DNA of 64,000 nt from Streptomyces roseoviridis (GTDB lineage Bacteria > Actinomycetota > Actinomycetes > Streptomycetales > Streptomycetaceae). The notes below the pieces were generated by a model. That model made no database searches. It was not told the origin of the DNA and worked only from the letters and a program-made list of their open reading frames with translations. Positions 51,013 through 62,352 of the stretch are shown here, piece after piece. The first letter of the stretch is position 1. Each line of letters opens with the position of its first letter. Made by a program: the position numbers and the translations under genes. Location of the stretch: the NCBI RefSeq assembly GCF_039535235.1, contig NZ_BAAAWU010000001.1, forward strand, positions 2,542,001 to 2,606,000, read 5' to 3'.

Positions 51013-53028
51013 TCAGCCCTCGCCGCTCAGGTCGATCGCCTTCGTGCGCTCGGCCTTGGTCTTCCCGCGCAGGGCGTCGCGCATCACGAAGGCGACGTCG
51101 TCGGCGGAGACCTCGTGCCGGGTGCCGTCGGCCTTGGTGATCATGATGCCGTCGAAGACGCCGTCGAGGAGTTCCTCGATGGCCTTCTTGTCGTAGACCT
51201 CCACCAGGCGGCCGTCGACGGCCTTCATGGAGAGGATCTTCGGCAGGGACCGCGCGGGGCCGAAGTCGATCTGCTTGGACCCGGCCTTGATGGTGATGAT
51301 GCCGGACATGGCGGGCTCGGCGAACTCCTCCATCGCCCGGTCCAGCTCGGCCTTGGTGATGGTCGGCTGCCGGGTGACGACGGGCAGTTCGACGACCTTG
51401 GAGCGGCCGGTCTCGACCTGGGCGCGGTACGCGTCCTTGACCGCGATCATCGAGCGCTGGACGTCCAGGCCCTTGCCCGGCTTGCCCTCGACCGCGGTGA
51501 CCTTGCCCGGGGAGAAGACGATGGTGCCCTCGGTGACCGAACCGGAGGTGCCGGCCAGGTCGGTGAGGGCGACGCCCAGCTTCTCCTCGTCGACCGGGAA
51601 GACCGGCTGGGCGACGCGCTCGCCGCCGAAGAGGGAGCCGATGACGGAGACGGGGTTGTAGTCGCTGCCGGCGGCGGCGCGCACGGTCTCCTGCGCGTCC
51701 AGCGCGAGGCCCGCCTTGTCGGGGGCCAGTTCGGTCTTCCTGCCGCCGACGCTGAGCTGGAGCGGGGCGTGGGCGCGCTTGCCGAGCTCCGCCTCCAGCC
51801 GGGTGACGGCCTCCTCCTTCGTACCGCCGCCGATGTCGACGCCGAGGACGGTGGTGCCCTTGGGGACGTCGGAGTGGTTGAGGAGCAGTCCGGCGCCGTA
51901 GGCGACACCGGCGAGGCCGACGACGCCGACGCAGGCGAGGACCAGCTTGGAACGCTTCTTCACGGGCTTGGCCGTGGACGCCGGAGCGGGCCTCGGGGCC
52001 GGGGCCGGGGCCGGGGCCGGGGCGACGTCCTGGTCGCGCTCGGGGCCTCGGCGCGCCGGGTCCGGTCCGGACGGCGGGACGACGGGCATCCCGCTGGTGA
52101 GCGTGGCGCCCGAGACGTGGCCGCCGCCGATCGGGCCCGGCGCGGGGGCCGGGGGCTGCGGGGTGAGGATCGCGGTGTCGTCGGACATGGGGGGCGCCGC
52201 CGAGGCGCGCGGAGCGGCGCCGCGCGGGTGGGAGGGGCCGACGACCGGGCTGGTGCCGGTGACGGGTCCGGTGGTCGGCCCGACGGGGGCGCCGGCGGCG
52301 TCGACGACGGGCGTGCCGGCGGCCGGAGTGTGACCGGGGCCGCTGTCGTAGAGCGGGTTGGGGGGGGCCGCGGGACCGTCGTAGCGGGGGACTCCCGCGG
52401 CGGGAGTGTGGCCGGCGCCGCCGCTGAGCGGGGTGACGACCGGCATGCTCTGGGTGGTGGAGGCCGACGGGACGCCGTCCGCGGCGGAGCCGGCGAAGCC
52501 GGTGGCCGGGGCGGACGGAGCGGCCGGCGCGGGCGCCGACGGGGCGGGGCCCGTGACCGGGGCGGCCGGAGCGGGGGCGGGCGACGGCGCCGGGGCGGGC
52601 TTGGGCGCGGACGTCTTCCGCGGCGCGAACCAGTCGCTGGTCTTCTCCTCGGCCGCCGCCGGCTCGGGCGTGGCCGGGGGCTCCGGCGCGGGGGCCGGGG
52701 CGGGGGCGGGCGCCGGGGCGGGCCGGGGCGGCTCGGCGGCCGGTCCCTGGCCCTGCGCCTCGGCTCCGGCCTGGGTGTCGCCGACCGGCTTGCGGACGAC
52801 CACGGGCGGGATGGGACGCGAACCCGGGATGTTGATCCGGATCCGGGTGGTCAGCGTGGTCTCGGTCTTCGGCTCCTCCGGCGATGCGGGGCGGCCCGCC
52901 TCCTCGTGGGCGGCGTCCTGGCCTCCGCGCAGGCCGTACGGCGGAGTGCCCGAGGGGTACGCCGCCGCGCCGCGCGGCTGGGCGCCGGAGGACGAACTGT
53001 CAGTCTCTCGACCAGTTTCACGACTCAA
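51013..53028 (-). CDS. Membrane-anchored VanW-type peptidoglycan-binding-domain protein
   Basis: 671 aa from TTG 53028, with GGGAGA upstream. Residues 1-~350 are disordered Pro/Ala/Gly with runs of PAPA and TPAAG repeats. One membrane helix follows (LVLACVGVVGLAGVAYGAGLL). The external part has repeats related to the VanW-associated putative peptidoglycan-binding domain (PG_binding_4): LGVDIGGGTKEEAVTRLEAEL and later ITKAELDRAMEEF. The VanW domain itself is missing at the end. It probably anchors at the cell wall. Function in antibiotic resistance is not implied. Confidence 0.82.
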   Translation of the reverse strand: MSRETGRETDSSSSGAQPRGAAAYPSGTPPYGLRGGQDAAHEEAGRPASPEEPKTETTLTTRIRINIPGSRPIPPVVVRKPVGDTQAGAEAQGQGPAAEPPRPAPAPAPAPAPAPEPPATPEPAAAEEKTSDWFAPRKTSAPKPAPAPSPAPAPAAPVTGPAPSAPAPAAPSAPATGFAGSAADGVPSASTTQSMPVVTPLSGGAGHTPAAGVPRYDGPAAPPNPLYDSGPGHTPAAGTPVVDAAGAPVGPTTGPVTGTSPVVGPSHPRGAAPRASAAPPMSDDTAILTPQPPAPAPGPIGGGHVSGATLTSGMPVVPPSGPDPARRGPERDQDVAPAPAPAPAPRPAPASTAKPVKKRSKLVLACVGVVGLAGVAYGAGLLLNHSDVPKGTTVLGVDIGGGTKEEAVTRLEAELGKRAHAPLQLSVGGRKTELAPDKAGLALDAQETVRAAAGSDYNPVSVIGSLFGGERVAQPVFPVDEEKLGVALTDLAGTSGSVTEGTIVFSPGKVTAVEGKPGKGLDVQRSMIAVKDAYRAQVETGRSKVVELPVVTRQPTITKAELDRAMEEFAEPAMSGIITIKAGSKQIDFGPARSLPKILSMKAVDGRLVEVYDKKAIEELLDGVFDGIMITKADGTRHEVSADDVAFVMRDALRGKTKAERTKAIDLSGEG

Positions 53029-53201
53029 AGCAGGATCTCCCGGTTGGCTCCGCCGCCCGCTCTTGCTGATGCTCGTGGTGATCCGGGCGGTCGGCGGCGC
53101 GCACCACCATACTGGCCGTCGCCGATCCGCACCCGACCCGGCGTGGATCCGCCATGGGCAATCCGGCCGAAGTCAAGACAGGATGGCGTCAAGTCGCCCT
53201 G

Positions 53202-53582
53202 CTACGGGGTCGGTCGGGGCAGCCGGCTCATCGTGGCGCACATCACAGCGACGGCCATGCCGCCGAGGAGGTAGACCATCTCGCCGAGGCCGCCGCCGAA
53301 CAGACCGTCACCCTCGGGGCGTCCGAGGCTGAGCAGCACGATGGCGACGAGCCAGCCGCCGCCCGCCGCGGCGACGCCGACCTGGGTGCCGGTGGCGCGC
53401 AGGCCGCCGTGGAAGAGGCCGGCGGAGGCGAGCAGCGCCAGGAACAGTCCCCCGGGCATCCAGGCCGCCTGGACCAGCGAGCCGGCGGTGCCGACGAGGG
53501 CTCCGAGGACGAAGAGCGCCCCGTACCAGACGTAGCGGACGCCCGGGGCGGGCAGCGGGTCGGCGTGCTGATGCGCGGTCAC
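53202..53582 (-). CDS. Small integral membrane protein (DUF6113-type) coupled to mshB
   Basis: 126 aa with about four hydrophobic helices ([64 protein letters not shown]). GTG 53582 overlaps the mshB stop codon (GTGA). Function unknown, but fixed pairing with mshB in Streptomyces is something I recall. Confidence 0.85.
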   Translation of the reverse strand: MTAHQHADPLPAPGVRYVWYGALFVLGALVGTAGSLVQAAWMPGGLFLALLASAGLFHGGLRATGTQVGVAAAGGGWLVAIVLLSLGRPEGDGLFGGGLGEMVYLLGGMAVAVMCATMSRLPRPTP

Positions 53583-54499
53583 TCGGCGACTCCTGCGAAG
53601 AGGTCGGTCTCGCGTTCGCCCGCGGGCGCGCCGGGCGTGCCCTGGACGAGCTCGTAGTACTCGGTGGTGAAGAGGGGCTGGCCCAGGTTGTTGGAGAGGG
53701 CGAAGGAGGCGCCGTCGACGGCGACCTGGGTGACGTGGGCGCGCATGGCGGCGGCCTTGCGGGCCGCGTACGACGCCGGGCCGCCCTCCTCGCTGCCGTC
53801 GGCGCTCTCGCCCGCGATCTCGGCGGTGATGCGGGAGTCGTCGACGACCCCGGGGACGTCGCCGATCTGCGCGTCCGCGGGGAAGACCGAGCCTTCGGCG
53901 CGCAGGCGCGCGAATCCGGCCTCGGCGACGGAGCGCGGGACCCGGTTCCAGTAGATCTTGGCGATCGTGTGGGCGGGGCCGAGGTCGGGCCGGTACGCGG
54001 GGTCGGCGGCGAGCTCTGCGGCCCGCATGGCGACGCGGTGGGCCTGGATGTGGTCGGGGTGGCCGTAGCCGCCGTCGGGGTCGTAGGTGACGAGGACCTG
54101 CGGACGGGTCTCGCGGATCACGGCGACGAGGTGGGGGGCGGCGGCGTCGACGTCGGTGTTCCAGAAGGCGCCTTCACGGCGGTTCTGCTCGACGCCCATC
54201 ATCCCGGAGTCGCGGAAGCGGCCGGGGCCGCCGAGGAAGCGGTGGTCGGTGACGCCCAGCTCCTTCATGGCGGCGGCGAGTTCGCCGACGCGGTGCTCGC
54301 CGAGCCGGTCCTCCCGGTCCGGCGCGAGGTGGGCGAGCTCGGGCGGGATGACCTCGCCCTCCTCGCCCAGGGTGCAGGTCACCAGGGTCACGAGGGCGCC
54401 CTCGGCCGCGTACCGGGCCATGGTGACGCCGTTGTTGATCGACTCGTCGTCCGGGTGCGCGTGCACGAGGAGCAGACGACGGGCGGGGAGATCCGTCAT
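53579..54499 (-). CDS. mshB: GlcNAc-inositol deacetylase of mycothiol biosynthesis
   Basis: 306 aa, LmbE/PIG-L fold. Metal and catalytic residues in [14 protein letters not shown] near the N-terminus and [13 protein letters not shown] (third zinc ligand) later. MshB removes acetyl from N-acetyl-glucosaminyl-inositol, the second committed step of mycothiol, the main thiol buffer of actinobacteria. The other msh genes are not in this window. The downstream small membrane protein is translationally coupled. Confidence 0.95.
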   Translation of the reverse strand: MTDLPARRLLLVHAHPDDESINNGVTMARYAAEGALVTLVTCTLGEEGEVIPPELAHLAPDREDRLGEHRVGELAAAMKELGVTDHRFLGGPGRFRDSGMMGVEQNRREGAFWNTDVDAAAPHLVAVIRETRPQVLVTYDPDGGYGHPDHIQAHRVAMRAAELAADPAYRPDLGPAHTIAKIYWNRVPRSVAEAGFARLRAEGSVFPADAQIGDVPGVVDDSRITAEIAGESADGSEEGGPASYAARKAAAMRAHVTQVAVDGASFALSNNLGQPLFTTEYYELVQGTPGAPAGERETDLFAGVAE

Positions 54500-54540
54500 G
54501 GCCCCACCCTACGAGGCGGGGCCCGCGACGGCCGGTCGGG

Positions 54541-54735
54541 TCAGAACTTGAGGCCGCCGATCATGCTCGCCACGTTGGTGGTGAGGGTGCTGATGGACGG
54601 CGCGATGGACGAGCTCGCCAGATAGAAACCCAGGAGCGCGCAGACCGCCGCGTGGCCGGCCTTGAGTCCGGATTTCCGGATCAGAAGGAAGACGACGATC
54701 GCCAGCAGCACAACCACCGAAATCGAGAGTGCCAC
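54541..54735 (-). CDS. Small two-helix membrane protein
   Basis: 64 aa from GTG 54735, with a strong GGAGGTG site upstream. Two membrane segments: LSISVVVLLAIVVFLLI and VCALLGFYLASSSIAPSI; short basic loop KSGLKAGH between. Function unknown. It sits between mshB and a divergent S9 peptidase gene. Confidence 0.78.
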   Translation of the reverse strand: MALSISVVVLLAIVVFLLIRKSGLKAGHAAVCALLGFYLASSSIAPSISTLTTNVASMIGGLKF

Positions 54736-54903
54736 GGCGGTTCACCTCCACACTTCTTCGGTCGGACATTTCGGTCGGACGTTCGGTTGGCATGTGCCGG
54801 TGGATGCATACCCACCTAGCGCTACGGATCATAACTATCCGTGCCATCGCATCGATCGGTGTACGGGGGCATGAGGGGGCGCACGGACGCTAGTTTCGGT
54901 CAC

Positions 54904-57117
54904 ATGACTTCGCCACGAGACGCATCGGTGTCCTTCCCCCGCCAGTACGCGCGGACCCAGCGCTTCGCGCTCGGCGCCCCGCGCGCGTTCACGGTCTCGC
55001 CGGACGGCGGGCGGGTGGTCTTCCTCCGCTCCGGTTCCGGGCCGGACGACGCGGGGACCGACCGCTCGCACCGGCTGTGGGTGCTCGACCTCGACACGGG
55101 CCGGGAGCGGCTCGCGGCGGATCCGGAAGCGCTGCTCGCGGGCGCCGCCGAGGAGTTGTCGGCCGAGGAGCGGGCCCGCCGGGAGCGGGCCCGGGAGGGC
55201 TCGGGCGGGATCGTGGGCTACGCGGTGGACGGGGCCGTGGAGTTGGCGGCGTTCGCGCTGTCCGGGCGGCTGTTCACGGCGGAACTGCGGGCGGGGACGG
55301 CACGCGAGCTGCCGGTGCCGGGTCCCGTGGTGGACCCGCGTCCGTCGCCGGACGGGCGGTGGGTCGCGTACGTGGCGGGCGGGGCGCTGCGGGTGACCGG
55401 GGCGGACGGCACGGGCGGCGACCGGGTACTGGCCGGGCCGGAAGGCGAAGCGGAAGGGGCGGACGAGGCGGGAGCGGACGGGCGGGGGATCACGTACGGG
55501 CTGGCCGAGTTCATCGCCTCCGAGGAGATGAACCGCGCGCGCGGCTTCTGGTGGAGTCCGGACTCGGACCGTCTGCTCGTCGCGCGCGTGGACGAGCGTC
55601 CGGTGCGGCGCTGGTGGATCGCCGATCCGGCCCACCCGGACCGCGCGCCGCAGGCGGTCGCTTACCCGGCCGCGGGCACGGCCAACGCGGAGGTGCGGCT
55701 CTTCGTCGTCGATCTGGCCGGAAATCGCACCGAGGTGCGGTGGGACCGGGCGGCCTTCCCCTACCTGGCCCGGGTGCACTGGTCGGCCGACGGGCCCCCG
55801 CTGCTCCTCGTCCAGGCGCGCGACCAGCGCTCGCAGGCGTACTTGGCGGTCGACCCGGACTCGGGGGCGACGCGTACGGTGCGCCGGGAGGAGGATCCGG
55901 TGTGGCTGGAACTCTTCACCGGTGTGCCGGCGTGGACGGCGGACGGGCGGCTCGTGCGCGTGGAGGACCAGCCGGGTGAGGGCGGCGCACGGGTCCTGGC
56001 GATCGGCGACCGGGCGCTCACGGACGCCCGGCTGCACGTGCGGGCGGTCCTCGACGTCGGTACGGAAGATGTCCTGATCTCGGCGTCGGCCGGTGAGGCG
56101 GCCGGGGCTCCCGAGACCGGAGAGATCCATGTGTACCGGGTGCGCCTGGACGGCGAGCCGGCGGTGGAGCGGCTCTCCGAGGGCACCGGGGTGCACGGAG
56201 CGGTGCGGTCCGGCGCGGTGACGGTGCTGTCCTCGGCCCGGCCGGACGCGCCGGGCAGCGTGACGCGGGTCCTCCGGGAGGGGAAGCGGGTCGCCGAGGT
56301 CGCCTCGTACGCGCGGACGCCCCCGCTCCGCGCCGAGGTGCACCTCACCGAGGCGGGCGAGCGGCGGATCCCGTGCGCGGTGCTGCTTCCGTCGGGCTGG
56401 ACGGAGGCGGACGGGCCGCTGCCGGTGCTCATGGACCCCTACGGCGGTCCGCACGGGCAGCGGGTGGTCGCCGCGCACAACCCGCACCTGACCTCGCAGT
56501 GGTTCGCCGAGCAGGGCTTCGCGGTGATCGTCGCCGACGGGCGGGGCATGCCGGGACGCTCCCCCGCCTGGGAGAAGGCGATCGGCCGTGACCTCACCCT
56601 GTCGCTGGACGACCAGGTCGACGCGCTGCGGGCGCTGGCCGGGCGCTTTCCGCTGGACCTCGGGCGGGTGGCGATCCGGGGCTGGTCCTTCGGCGGCTAT
56701 CTCGCCGGGCTGGCGGCGCTGCGCCGGCCCGACGTCTTCCACGCCGCCGTGGTGGGCGCGCCGGTGACCGACTGGCGGCTGTACGACACGCACTACACCG
56801 AGCGGTACCTGGGGCGTCCGGACGAGGAGCCGGAGGTCTACGCGGCGAACTCGCTGCTGTCCGACGACGGACTGACCGGGCCGCGGCCGCCGTTCCGGCC
56901 GATGATGATCGTGCACGGTCTGGCCGACGACAACGTGGTGATGGCGCACACCCTGCGGCTTTCCTCCGCGCTGCTCGCGGCCGGCCGGCCGCACGAGGTC
57001 CTGCCGCTGTCGGGCGTCACCCACATGACCCCGCAGGAACAGGTGGCGGAGAACCTGCTGCTGCTCCAGGTCGACTTCCTGCGGCGGTCGCTCGGCCTGG
57101 GACCGTCCTCCGACTGA
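54904..57117 (+). CDS. S9 family prolyl oligopeptidase/dipeptidyl peptidase
   Basis: 737 aa. N-terminal beta-propeller (~30-470) and C-terminal alpha/beta-hydrolase. Triad: Ser595 (GWSFGGY), Asp675 (HGLADDN) and His707 (SGVTHM). NPHLTSQWFAEQGFAVIVADGRG is the usual strand before the nucleophile. A double Glu in the propeller helix EFIASEEMNRARGFWW fits DPP IV-type N-terminus recognition. No signal peptide, so probably cytoplasmic. Its stop codon abuts the stop codon of the convergent gene with no gap. Confidence 0.94.
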   Translation: MTSPRDASVSFPRQYARTQRFALGAPRAFTVSPDGGRVVFLRSGSGPDDAGTDRSHRLWVLDLDTGRERLAADPEALLAGAAEELSAEERARRERAREGSGGIVGYAVDGAVELAAFALSGRLFTAELRAGTARELPVPGPVVDPRPSPDGRWVAYVAGGALRVTGADGTGGDRVLAGPEGEAEGADEAGADGRGITYGLAEFIASEEMNRARGFWWSPDSDRLLVARVDERPVRRWWIADPAHPDRAPQAVAYPAAGTANAEVRLFVVDLAGNRTEVRWDRAAFPYLARVHWSADGPPLLLVQARDQRSQAYLAVDPDSGATRTVRREEDPVWLELFTGVPAWTADGRLVRVEDQPGEGGARVLAIGDRALTDARLHVRAVLDVGTEDVLISASAGEAAGAPETGEIHVYRVRLDGEPAVERLSEGTGVHGAVRSGAVTVLSSARPDAPGSVTRVLREGKRVAEVASYARTPPLRAEVHLTEAGERRIPCAVLLPSGWTEADGPLPVLMDPYGGPHGQRVVAAHNPHLTSQWFAEQGFAVIVADGRGMPGRSPAWEKAIGRDLTLSLDDQVDALRALAGRFPLDLGRVAIRGWSFGGYLAGLAALRRPDVFHAAVVGAPVTDWRLYDTHYTERYLGRPDEEPEVYAANSLLSDDGLTGPRPPFRPMMIVHGLADDNVVMAHTLRLSSALLAAGRPHEVLPLSGVTHMTPQEQVAENLLLLQVDFLRRSLGLGPSSD

Positions 57118-58095
57118 TCACCAGCCGGGCGGGGGCTGCGCCGGCGGGGCCGGGGGGAGGGCGGCGACGGGCCGGTACGGGACCTGGCTCGCCCGGCCGG
57201 GCCGGGCGAGCAGGGCGATGACGGTCAGCCCGGCGAGGAGGGAGAAGAAGCAGCCGAGGTCGTACGCGCCGGCGTACAGGTCCTGTTCGGTGGTGAAGGT
57301 GTGCCAGCCGGGGCGCAGCGCGGCGGCGGTTCCGCTCGCTCCGGCGCCGGCCAGGAGCAGCCCGGCGAGCAGGCCGAGCGGCCGGGTGGGGCGGGCGCGG
57401 GCGAAGGCGCTGACGGCGGCGGCGAGGAGCAGCAGGGCGAGGACGGTGTTCAGCCAGGCCGGCGGAACGGCGAGGGCGGGCAGGAGCAGGCCGCGTCCGC
57501 CGGTGAAGCGGCTGACGGTGTAGTCGGCGGGGAGCAGTGTGGCCCAGCGGAGCTCCCAGCCGGCCCACAGCAGGGCGGCGGTGGCGCAGAGGACACCGGC
57601 GGCGACGGCGGGGCCGGTCGCGGGGCGTGCGGGCGGGGGCGGGGAGACGGGGCCGGAGCGCGGGCCGGAGGTGGCGTCCGGGCCGTCGTCGCGGCGGCCC
57701 GCGGCGGCGGTGACGACGAGCCCGGCGGCGAGGGCGAGGAAGAGGAGGGTGGTGAGCAGCACCTCGACGCCGGCGGCCCACAGTCCGGGCAGGCGCAGCG
57801 CGAGCGTGGTGAGGCCGGTGACGGTGAACGCGGAGGCGGCGAGCGGGGAACGCAGGGCGGCGGCCCCGGTGGCGGCGTAGACGAGGACCAGGAGCACGTC
57901 GACGAGCGAGGTCGCGGTGGCGTGGTGGCTCGGGAGGCGGTGGTCGCCGGCCCAGTACCAGAGGAGCTCGGTGCTCGGGCCGAGGGCGGCGAGGTCGCGC
58001 AGCATCCAGAGGACGATGACGAGGGCGAGTGCGCCGCACAGGGCGGCGCCGGTGAGACGTGCCGTACGTGTCACAGTCACGAGGCCGATACTCAC
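57118..58095 (-). CDS. Integral membrane protein of unknown function
   Basis: 325 aa, about eight hydrophobic segments, with a cytoplasmic-looking charged loop (RRDDGPDATSGPRSGP) in the middle and a Pro-rich end. GTG 58095 is preferred; GTG 58077 is possible. No family recognised. It ends exactly where the S9 peptidase ends on the other strand. Confidence 0.75.
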   Translation of the reverse strand: MSIGLVTVTRTARLTGAALCGALALVIVLWMLRDLAALGPSTELLWYWAGDHRLPSHHATATSLVDVLLVLVYAATGAAALRSPLAASAFTVTGLTTLALRLPGLWAAGVEVLLTTLLFLALAAGLVVTAAAGRRDDGPDATSGPRSGPVSPPPPARPATGPAVAAGVLCATAALLWAGWELRWATLLPADYTVSRFTGGRGLLLPALAVPPAWLNTVLALLLLAAAVSAFARARPTRPLGLLAGLLLAGAGASGTAAALRPGWHTFTTEQDLYAGAYDLGCFFSLLAGLTVIALLARPGRASQVPYRPVAALPPAPPAQPPPGW

Positions 58096-58339
58096 GGTCG
58101 CCCCCGGCGGGCACAAGCGGTTCGGCATATGCGCGGTGCGGGTGCGTCAAGTCGGGTGCGGCGCGGGCGGTTCGCGCGGTGCGGCGGGCCGGCCGGGGTG
58201 GTGGGGCGGCCGGTGCGGAGGGGCGGCCGACCGGGGCGGCAAGGCGCGCTCCGGCCGGCCTACGGCACCCGCACGGCCGTACGTCACCGAGCCTCCCCTG
58301 TTCGTATACCGGATCCGATTCGGCGACGTTGCCTGCGCG

Positions 58340-59417
58340 TTAAGGCAGGTGGGATCCGGAATCCGGTCCGCCGGGCCGCTCCGTCCCCTCGGACCCGGTG
58401 CCCGACGGCACCACGTGCTTCTCCTCCGCGAAGTGGCAGGCGGAGTCGTGCCGCGCCGGGGAGTCGGTGTCCCGGAAGACGGCCGGGACGGCGAGCAGCG
58501 GCACCTCCAGGGCGCACCGCTCCTGGGCCTTCCAGCAGCGGGTGCGGAACCGGCAGCCGGAGGGGATGTTCGCCGGTGAGGGCACGTCACCGGTGAGGAT
58601 GATCCGCTCGCGGTGCGCGCGCGCCGCCGGGTCCGGCACCGGGACGGCGGAGAGCAGCGCCTGGGTGTACGGGTGGGTCGGGTGGTCGTAGATCTCGGCG
58701 TCGGTGCCGGTCTCGACGATGCGGCCCAGGTACATGACGCCGACCCGGTCGGAGATGTGCCGGACGATCGACAGGTCGTGCGCGATGAAGACGTACGAGA
58801 GCCCGAACTCCGTCTGGAGCCGCTCGAGCAGGTTCACCACCTGCGCCTGCACGGAGACGTCGAGGGCGGACACCGGCTCGTCCGCCACGATGATCTCGGG
58901 CCGCAGGGCGAGGCCGCGGGCGATGCCGATGCGCTGACGCTGGCCTCCGGAGAACTGGTGGGGATAGCGGTTGATGTACTCCGGGTTCAGTCCGACGACG
59001 TCCAGCAGGTCCTGCACCTTGCGGCGCCGGTCGCCCTTGGGGGCCACCTCGGGATGGATCTCGTACGGCTCCCCGATGATGTCGCCGACCGTCATGCGCG
59101 GGTTCAGCGAGGTGTACGGGTCCTGGAACACCATCTGGATGTTGCGGCGCACCGACTTGAGGGCGCGCGGGGACAGCGTGGTGAGGTCCTCGCCCTTGTA
59201 CAGGATGGCGCCTGCGGTCGGCTTCTCCAGGTTGACCAGCATCTTCGCGACGGTCGACTTGCCGCAGCCGGACTCGCCCACGATGCCGAGCGTCTCCCCC
59301 GCGGCCAGCTCGAAGTCGACGCCGTCGACCGCCTTGACCGCGCCGACCTGCTTCTTGAAGAGCACGCCCCGGGTCAGCGGATAGTGCTTGACCAGGCCGC
59401 GGACCTGGAGAATCGCC

Positions 59418-59425
<8 letters not shown>
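58340..59425 (-). CDS. Oligopeptide ABC transporter ATP-binding protein (DppF/OppF-like)
   Basis: 361 aa. Walker A GESGCGKST, signature SGGQRQRIGIARGL, Walker B IIVADEPVSALD and the H-loop VFIAHDLS. The C-terminal oligo_HPY extension includes a cluster of Cys typical of this family (GCRFRTRCWKAQERC). ATG 59425 overlaps the end of the previous gene by eight bases with GGAAGGAG inside it. Last gene of the peptide permease operon. Confidence 0.95.
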
Positions 59426-60401
<976 letters not shown>

Positions 60402-60405
60402 GGCC

Positions 60406-61410
60406 CTACCTCAGCTTGGGGTCGAGGGCGTCGCGCACCGCGTCGCCGAGCATGATGAAGGCGAGCACCGTGACGGCCAGGGCGCCGGCCGGCCAGAGCA
60501 GCATGTGCGGGGCGTTGCGGATGTACTGGGAGGCCGAGGAGATGTCGATGCCCCAGGAGACGGTCGGCGGTTTCAGGCCGACGCCGAGGTACGACAGGGT
60601 GGCCTCCAGGGCGATGTAGGTGCCGAGCGCGATGGTGGCGACGACGATCACGGGCGCGATGGCGTTGGGCGCGATGTGGCGCAGCAGCATCCGGGAGTTC
60701 GAGGCGCCGAGGGCCCGGGCCGCCTGGACGTAGTCGTTCTGTTTGGCGGTGATGACGGAGCCGCGGGCGATGCGGGAGATCTGCGGCCAGCCGAGCAGCA
60801 CCATGAAGCCGATGACGGGCCAGACGGTGGAGCTGGTCACCACCGAGAGCAGCACCAGGCCGCCGAGGACGACGGGGATGGCGAAGAAGATGTCGGTGAT
60901 GCGGGAGAGGAAGCCGTCCCAGGCCCCGCCGAAGAAGCCGGCGAGCCCGCCGAGCACGCTGCCGAGGATCGCGACGCCGAGGGTGGCGCAGACGCCGACG
61001 GTGACGGAGGTGCGGGCGCCGTAGACCGTACGGGTGTAGACGTCGCAGCCCTGGCCGTTGAAGCCGAAGGGGTGGCCGGGCTGGGAGCCTTCCTGGGCCT
61101 TGGACAGGTCGCAGTCGAGCGGGTCGCCGGAGGCGATCAACGAGGGCCAGACGGAGATGACGACCAGGAAGAGGATGACGAGGCCGGAGACGAGGAAGAC
61201 CGGGTTGCGGCGCAGGTCGTGCCAGGCGTCGGACCACAGCGAGCGCGGCTTCCTGTCCGGTCCGGTGCCCTGCGGGCCGCCGGAGGCGGCTGATGGACGC
61301 TGTTCCAGCGTCTCGCCCTCGTCCATGGCGAGGTCCACGGCGCCGCCCGCGCCGGTGGCGGCGATGGCGGCCCCCTCCTCGTGGTACGGGTCGTGCGGCT
61401 GCTCAGGCAT
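60406..61410 (-). CDS. Oligopeptide ABC transporter permease (DppC/OppC-like)
   Basis: 334 aa. A ~60-residue acidic cytoplasmic N-terminus, one helix, an external loop with two Cys (DPLDCDLSKAQ and NGQGCDVYTR), then five helices with the EAA-type coupling motif (QAARALGASNSRMLLRHIAPN). Together with the DppB-like protein it forms the membrane channel. Overlaps the upstream permease gene by eight bases. Confidence 0.95.
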   Translation of the reverse strand: MPEQPHDPYHEEGAAIAATGAGGAVDLAMDEGETLEQRPSAASGGPQGTGPDRKPRSLWSDAWHDLRRNPVFLVSGLVILFLVVISVWPSLIASGDPLDCDLSKAQEGSQPGHPFGFNGQGCDVYTRTVYGARTSVTVGVCATLGVAILGSVLGGLAGFFGGAWDGFLSRITDIFFAIPVVLGGLVLLSVVTSSTVWPVIGFMVLLGWPQISRIARGSVITAKQNDYVQAARALGASNSRMLLRHIAPNAIAPVIVVATIALGTYIALEATLSYLGVGLKPPTVSWGIDISSASQYIRNAPHMLLWPAGALAVTVLAFIMLGDAVRDALDPKLR

Positions 61411-62326
61411 AGCGAATCCTCGGGTCGAGTACGGCGTACAGGAGGTCGACCAGCAGGTTGGCCAGCAGGAACACCAGGACGAGGACGGTCACGAAGCCGA
61501 CGACGGTCTGGGTGTTCTGGCGGACGATGCCCTGGTAGAGCTGGTAGCCCACGCCGTGGATGTTGAAGATCCGTTCGGTGACGATGGCGCCGCCCATGAG
61601 GGCGCCGACGTCGGCGCCGATGAAGGTCACCACCGGGATGAGGCTGTTGCGCAGCAGGTGGCGGGTGATGACCCGGCGGCGGGGCAGGCCCTTGGCGACG
61701 GCGGTGCGCACGTAGTCGGCGCGCTTGTTCTCGGCGATCGAGGTCCGGGTGAGGCGGGTGACGTAGGCGAGGGAGACGGAGGCGAGGACGAGGCCGGGGA
61801 CGATGAGCTCGCCGAAGGCGGCCTCGGGCGACACGGCGGGTTTGATCCAGCCCCACTTCACGCCGAGGAGCAGCTGGATGAGCAGACCGGTGACGAAGGT
61901 GGGGACGGACAGGACGACCAGGGTCAGCAGCAGGACCGTGGTGTCGACGGGGCGGCCCCGGCGCAGGCCGGTGACCACGCCGAGGGCGATGCCGATGACG
62001 ATCTCGAAGAGGATGGCTACGACGGTGAGCCGGATGGTGACCGGGAAGGCGAGGCCCATCAGCTCGGTGACCGGCTGGCCGTTGAAGGCGGTGCCGAAGT
62101 CCCCGGTGAAGACGTTGCCCATGTAGGTCAGGTATTGCTGCCAGACCGGCTTGTCGAGGCCGAACTCCCTCTTCAGCTGGGCGGCGGTCGCCGGGTCGCA
62201 CTGGCGGTCGCCGCACAGTCCGGCGATGGGGTCGCCCATCACGTTGACCATCAGGAAGATCAGCAGGGTGGCGCCGAAGAAGACGGGGATCATCTGCAGC
62301 AGTCGCCGGATCACGTAACGACCCAC
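61403..62326 (-). CDS. Oligopeptide ABC transporter permease (DppB/OppB-like)
   Basis: 307 aa from GTG 62326, with GGAGG upstream. N-terminal RYVIRRLLQMIPVFFGATLLIF is the typical start of DppB. External loop with a CGDRQC pair, then five further helices and an EAA coupling motif (TAVAKGLPRRRVITRHLLRN). First permease gene after the solute-binding gene, from which it is separated by a hairpin. Confidence 0.95.
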   Translation of the reverse strand: MGRYVIRRLLQMIPVFFGATLLIFLMVNVMGDPIAGLCGDRQCDPATAAQLKREFGLDKPVWQQYLTYMGNVFTGDFGTAFNGQPVTELMGLAFPVTIRLTVVAILFEIVIGIALGVVTGLRRGRPVDTTVLLLTLVVLSVPTFVTGLLIQLLLGVKWGWIKPAVSPEAAFGELIVPGLVLASVSLAYVTRLTRTSIAENKRADYVRTAVAKGLPRRRVITRHLLRNSLIPVVTFIGADVGALMGGAIVTERIFNIHGVGYQLYQGIVRQNTQTVVGFVTVLVLVFLLANLLVDLLYAVLDPRIRYA

Positions 62327-62352
62327 GGAAACCTCCAAAGAGGGCGAGGAAG

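Noticed and set aside
51013..53028. Vancomycin resistance gene
   Set aside because: Only the VanW-associated peptidoglycan-binding repeats are present; the VanW domain is missing and no vanHAX genes adjoin.
54835..57024. 729-codon minus-strand frame opposite the S9 peptidase
   Set aside because: Arg/His/Pro/Gly-rich shadow; the plus strand has an intact propeller and triad.
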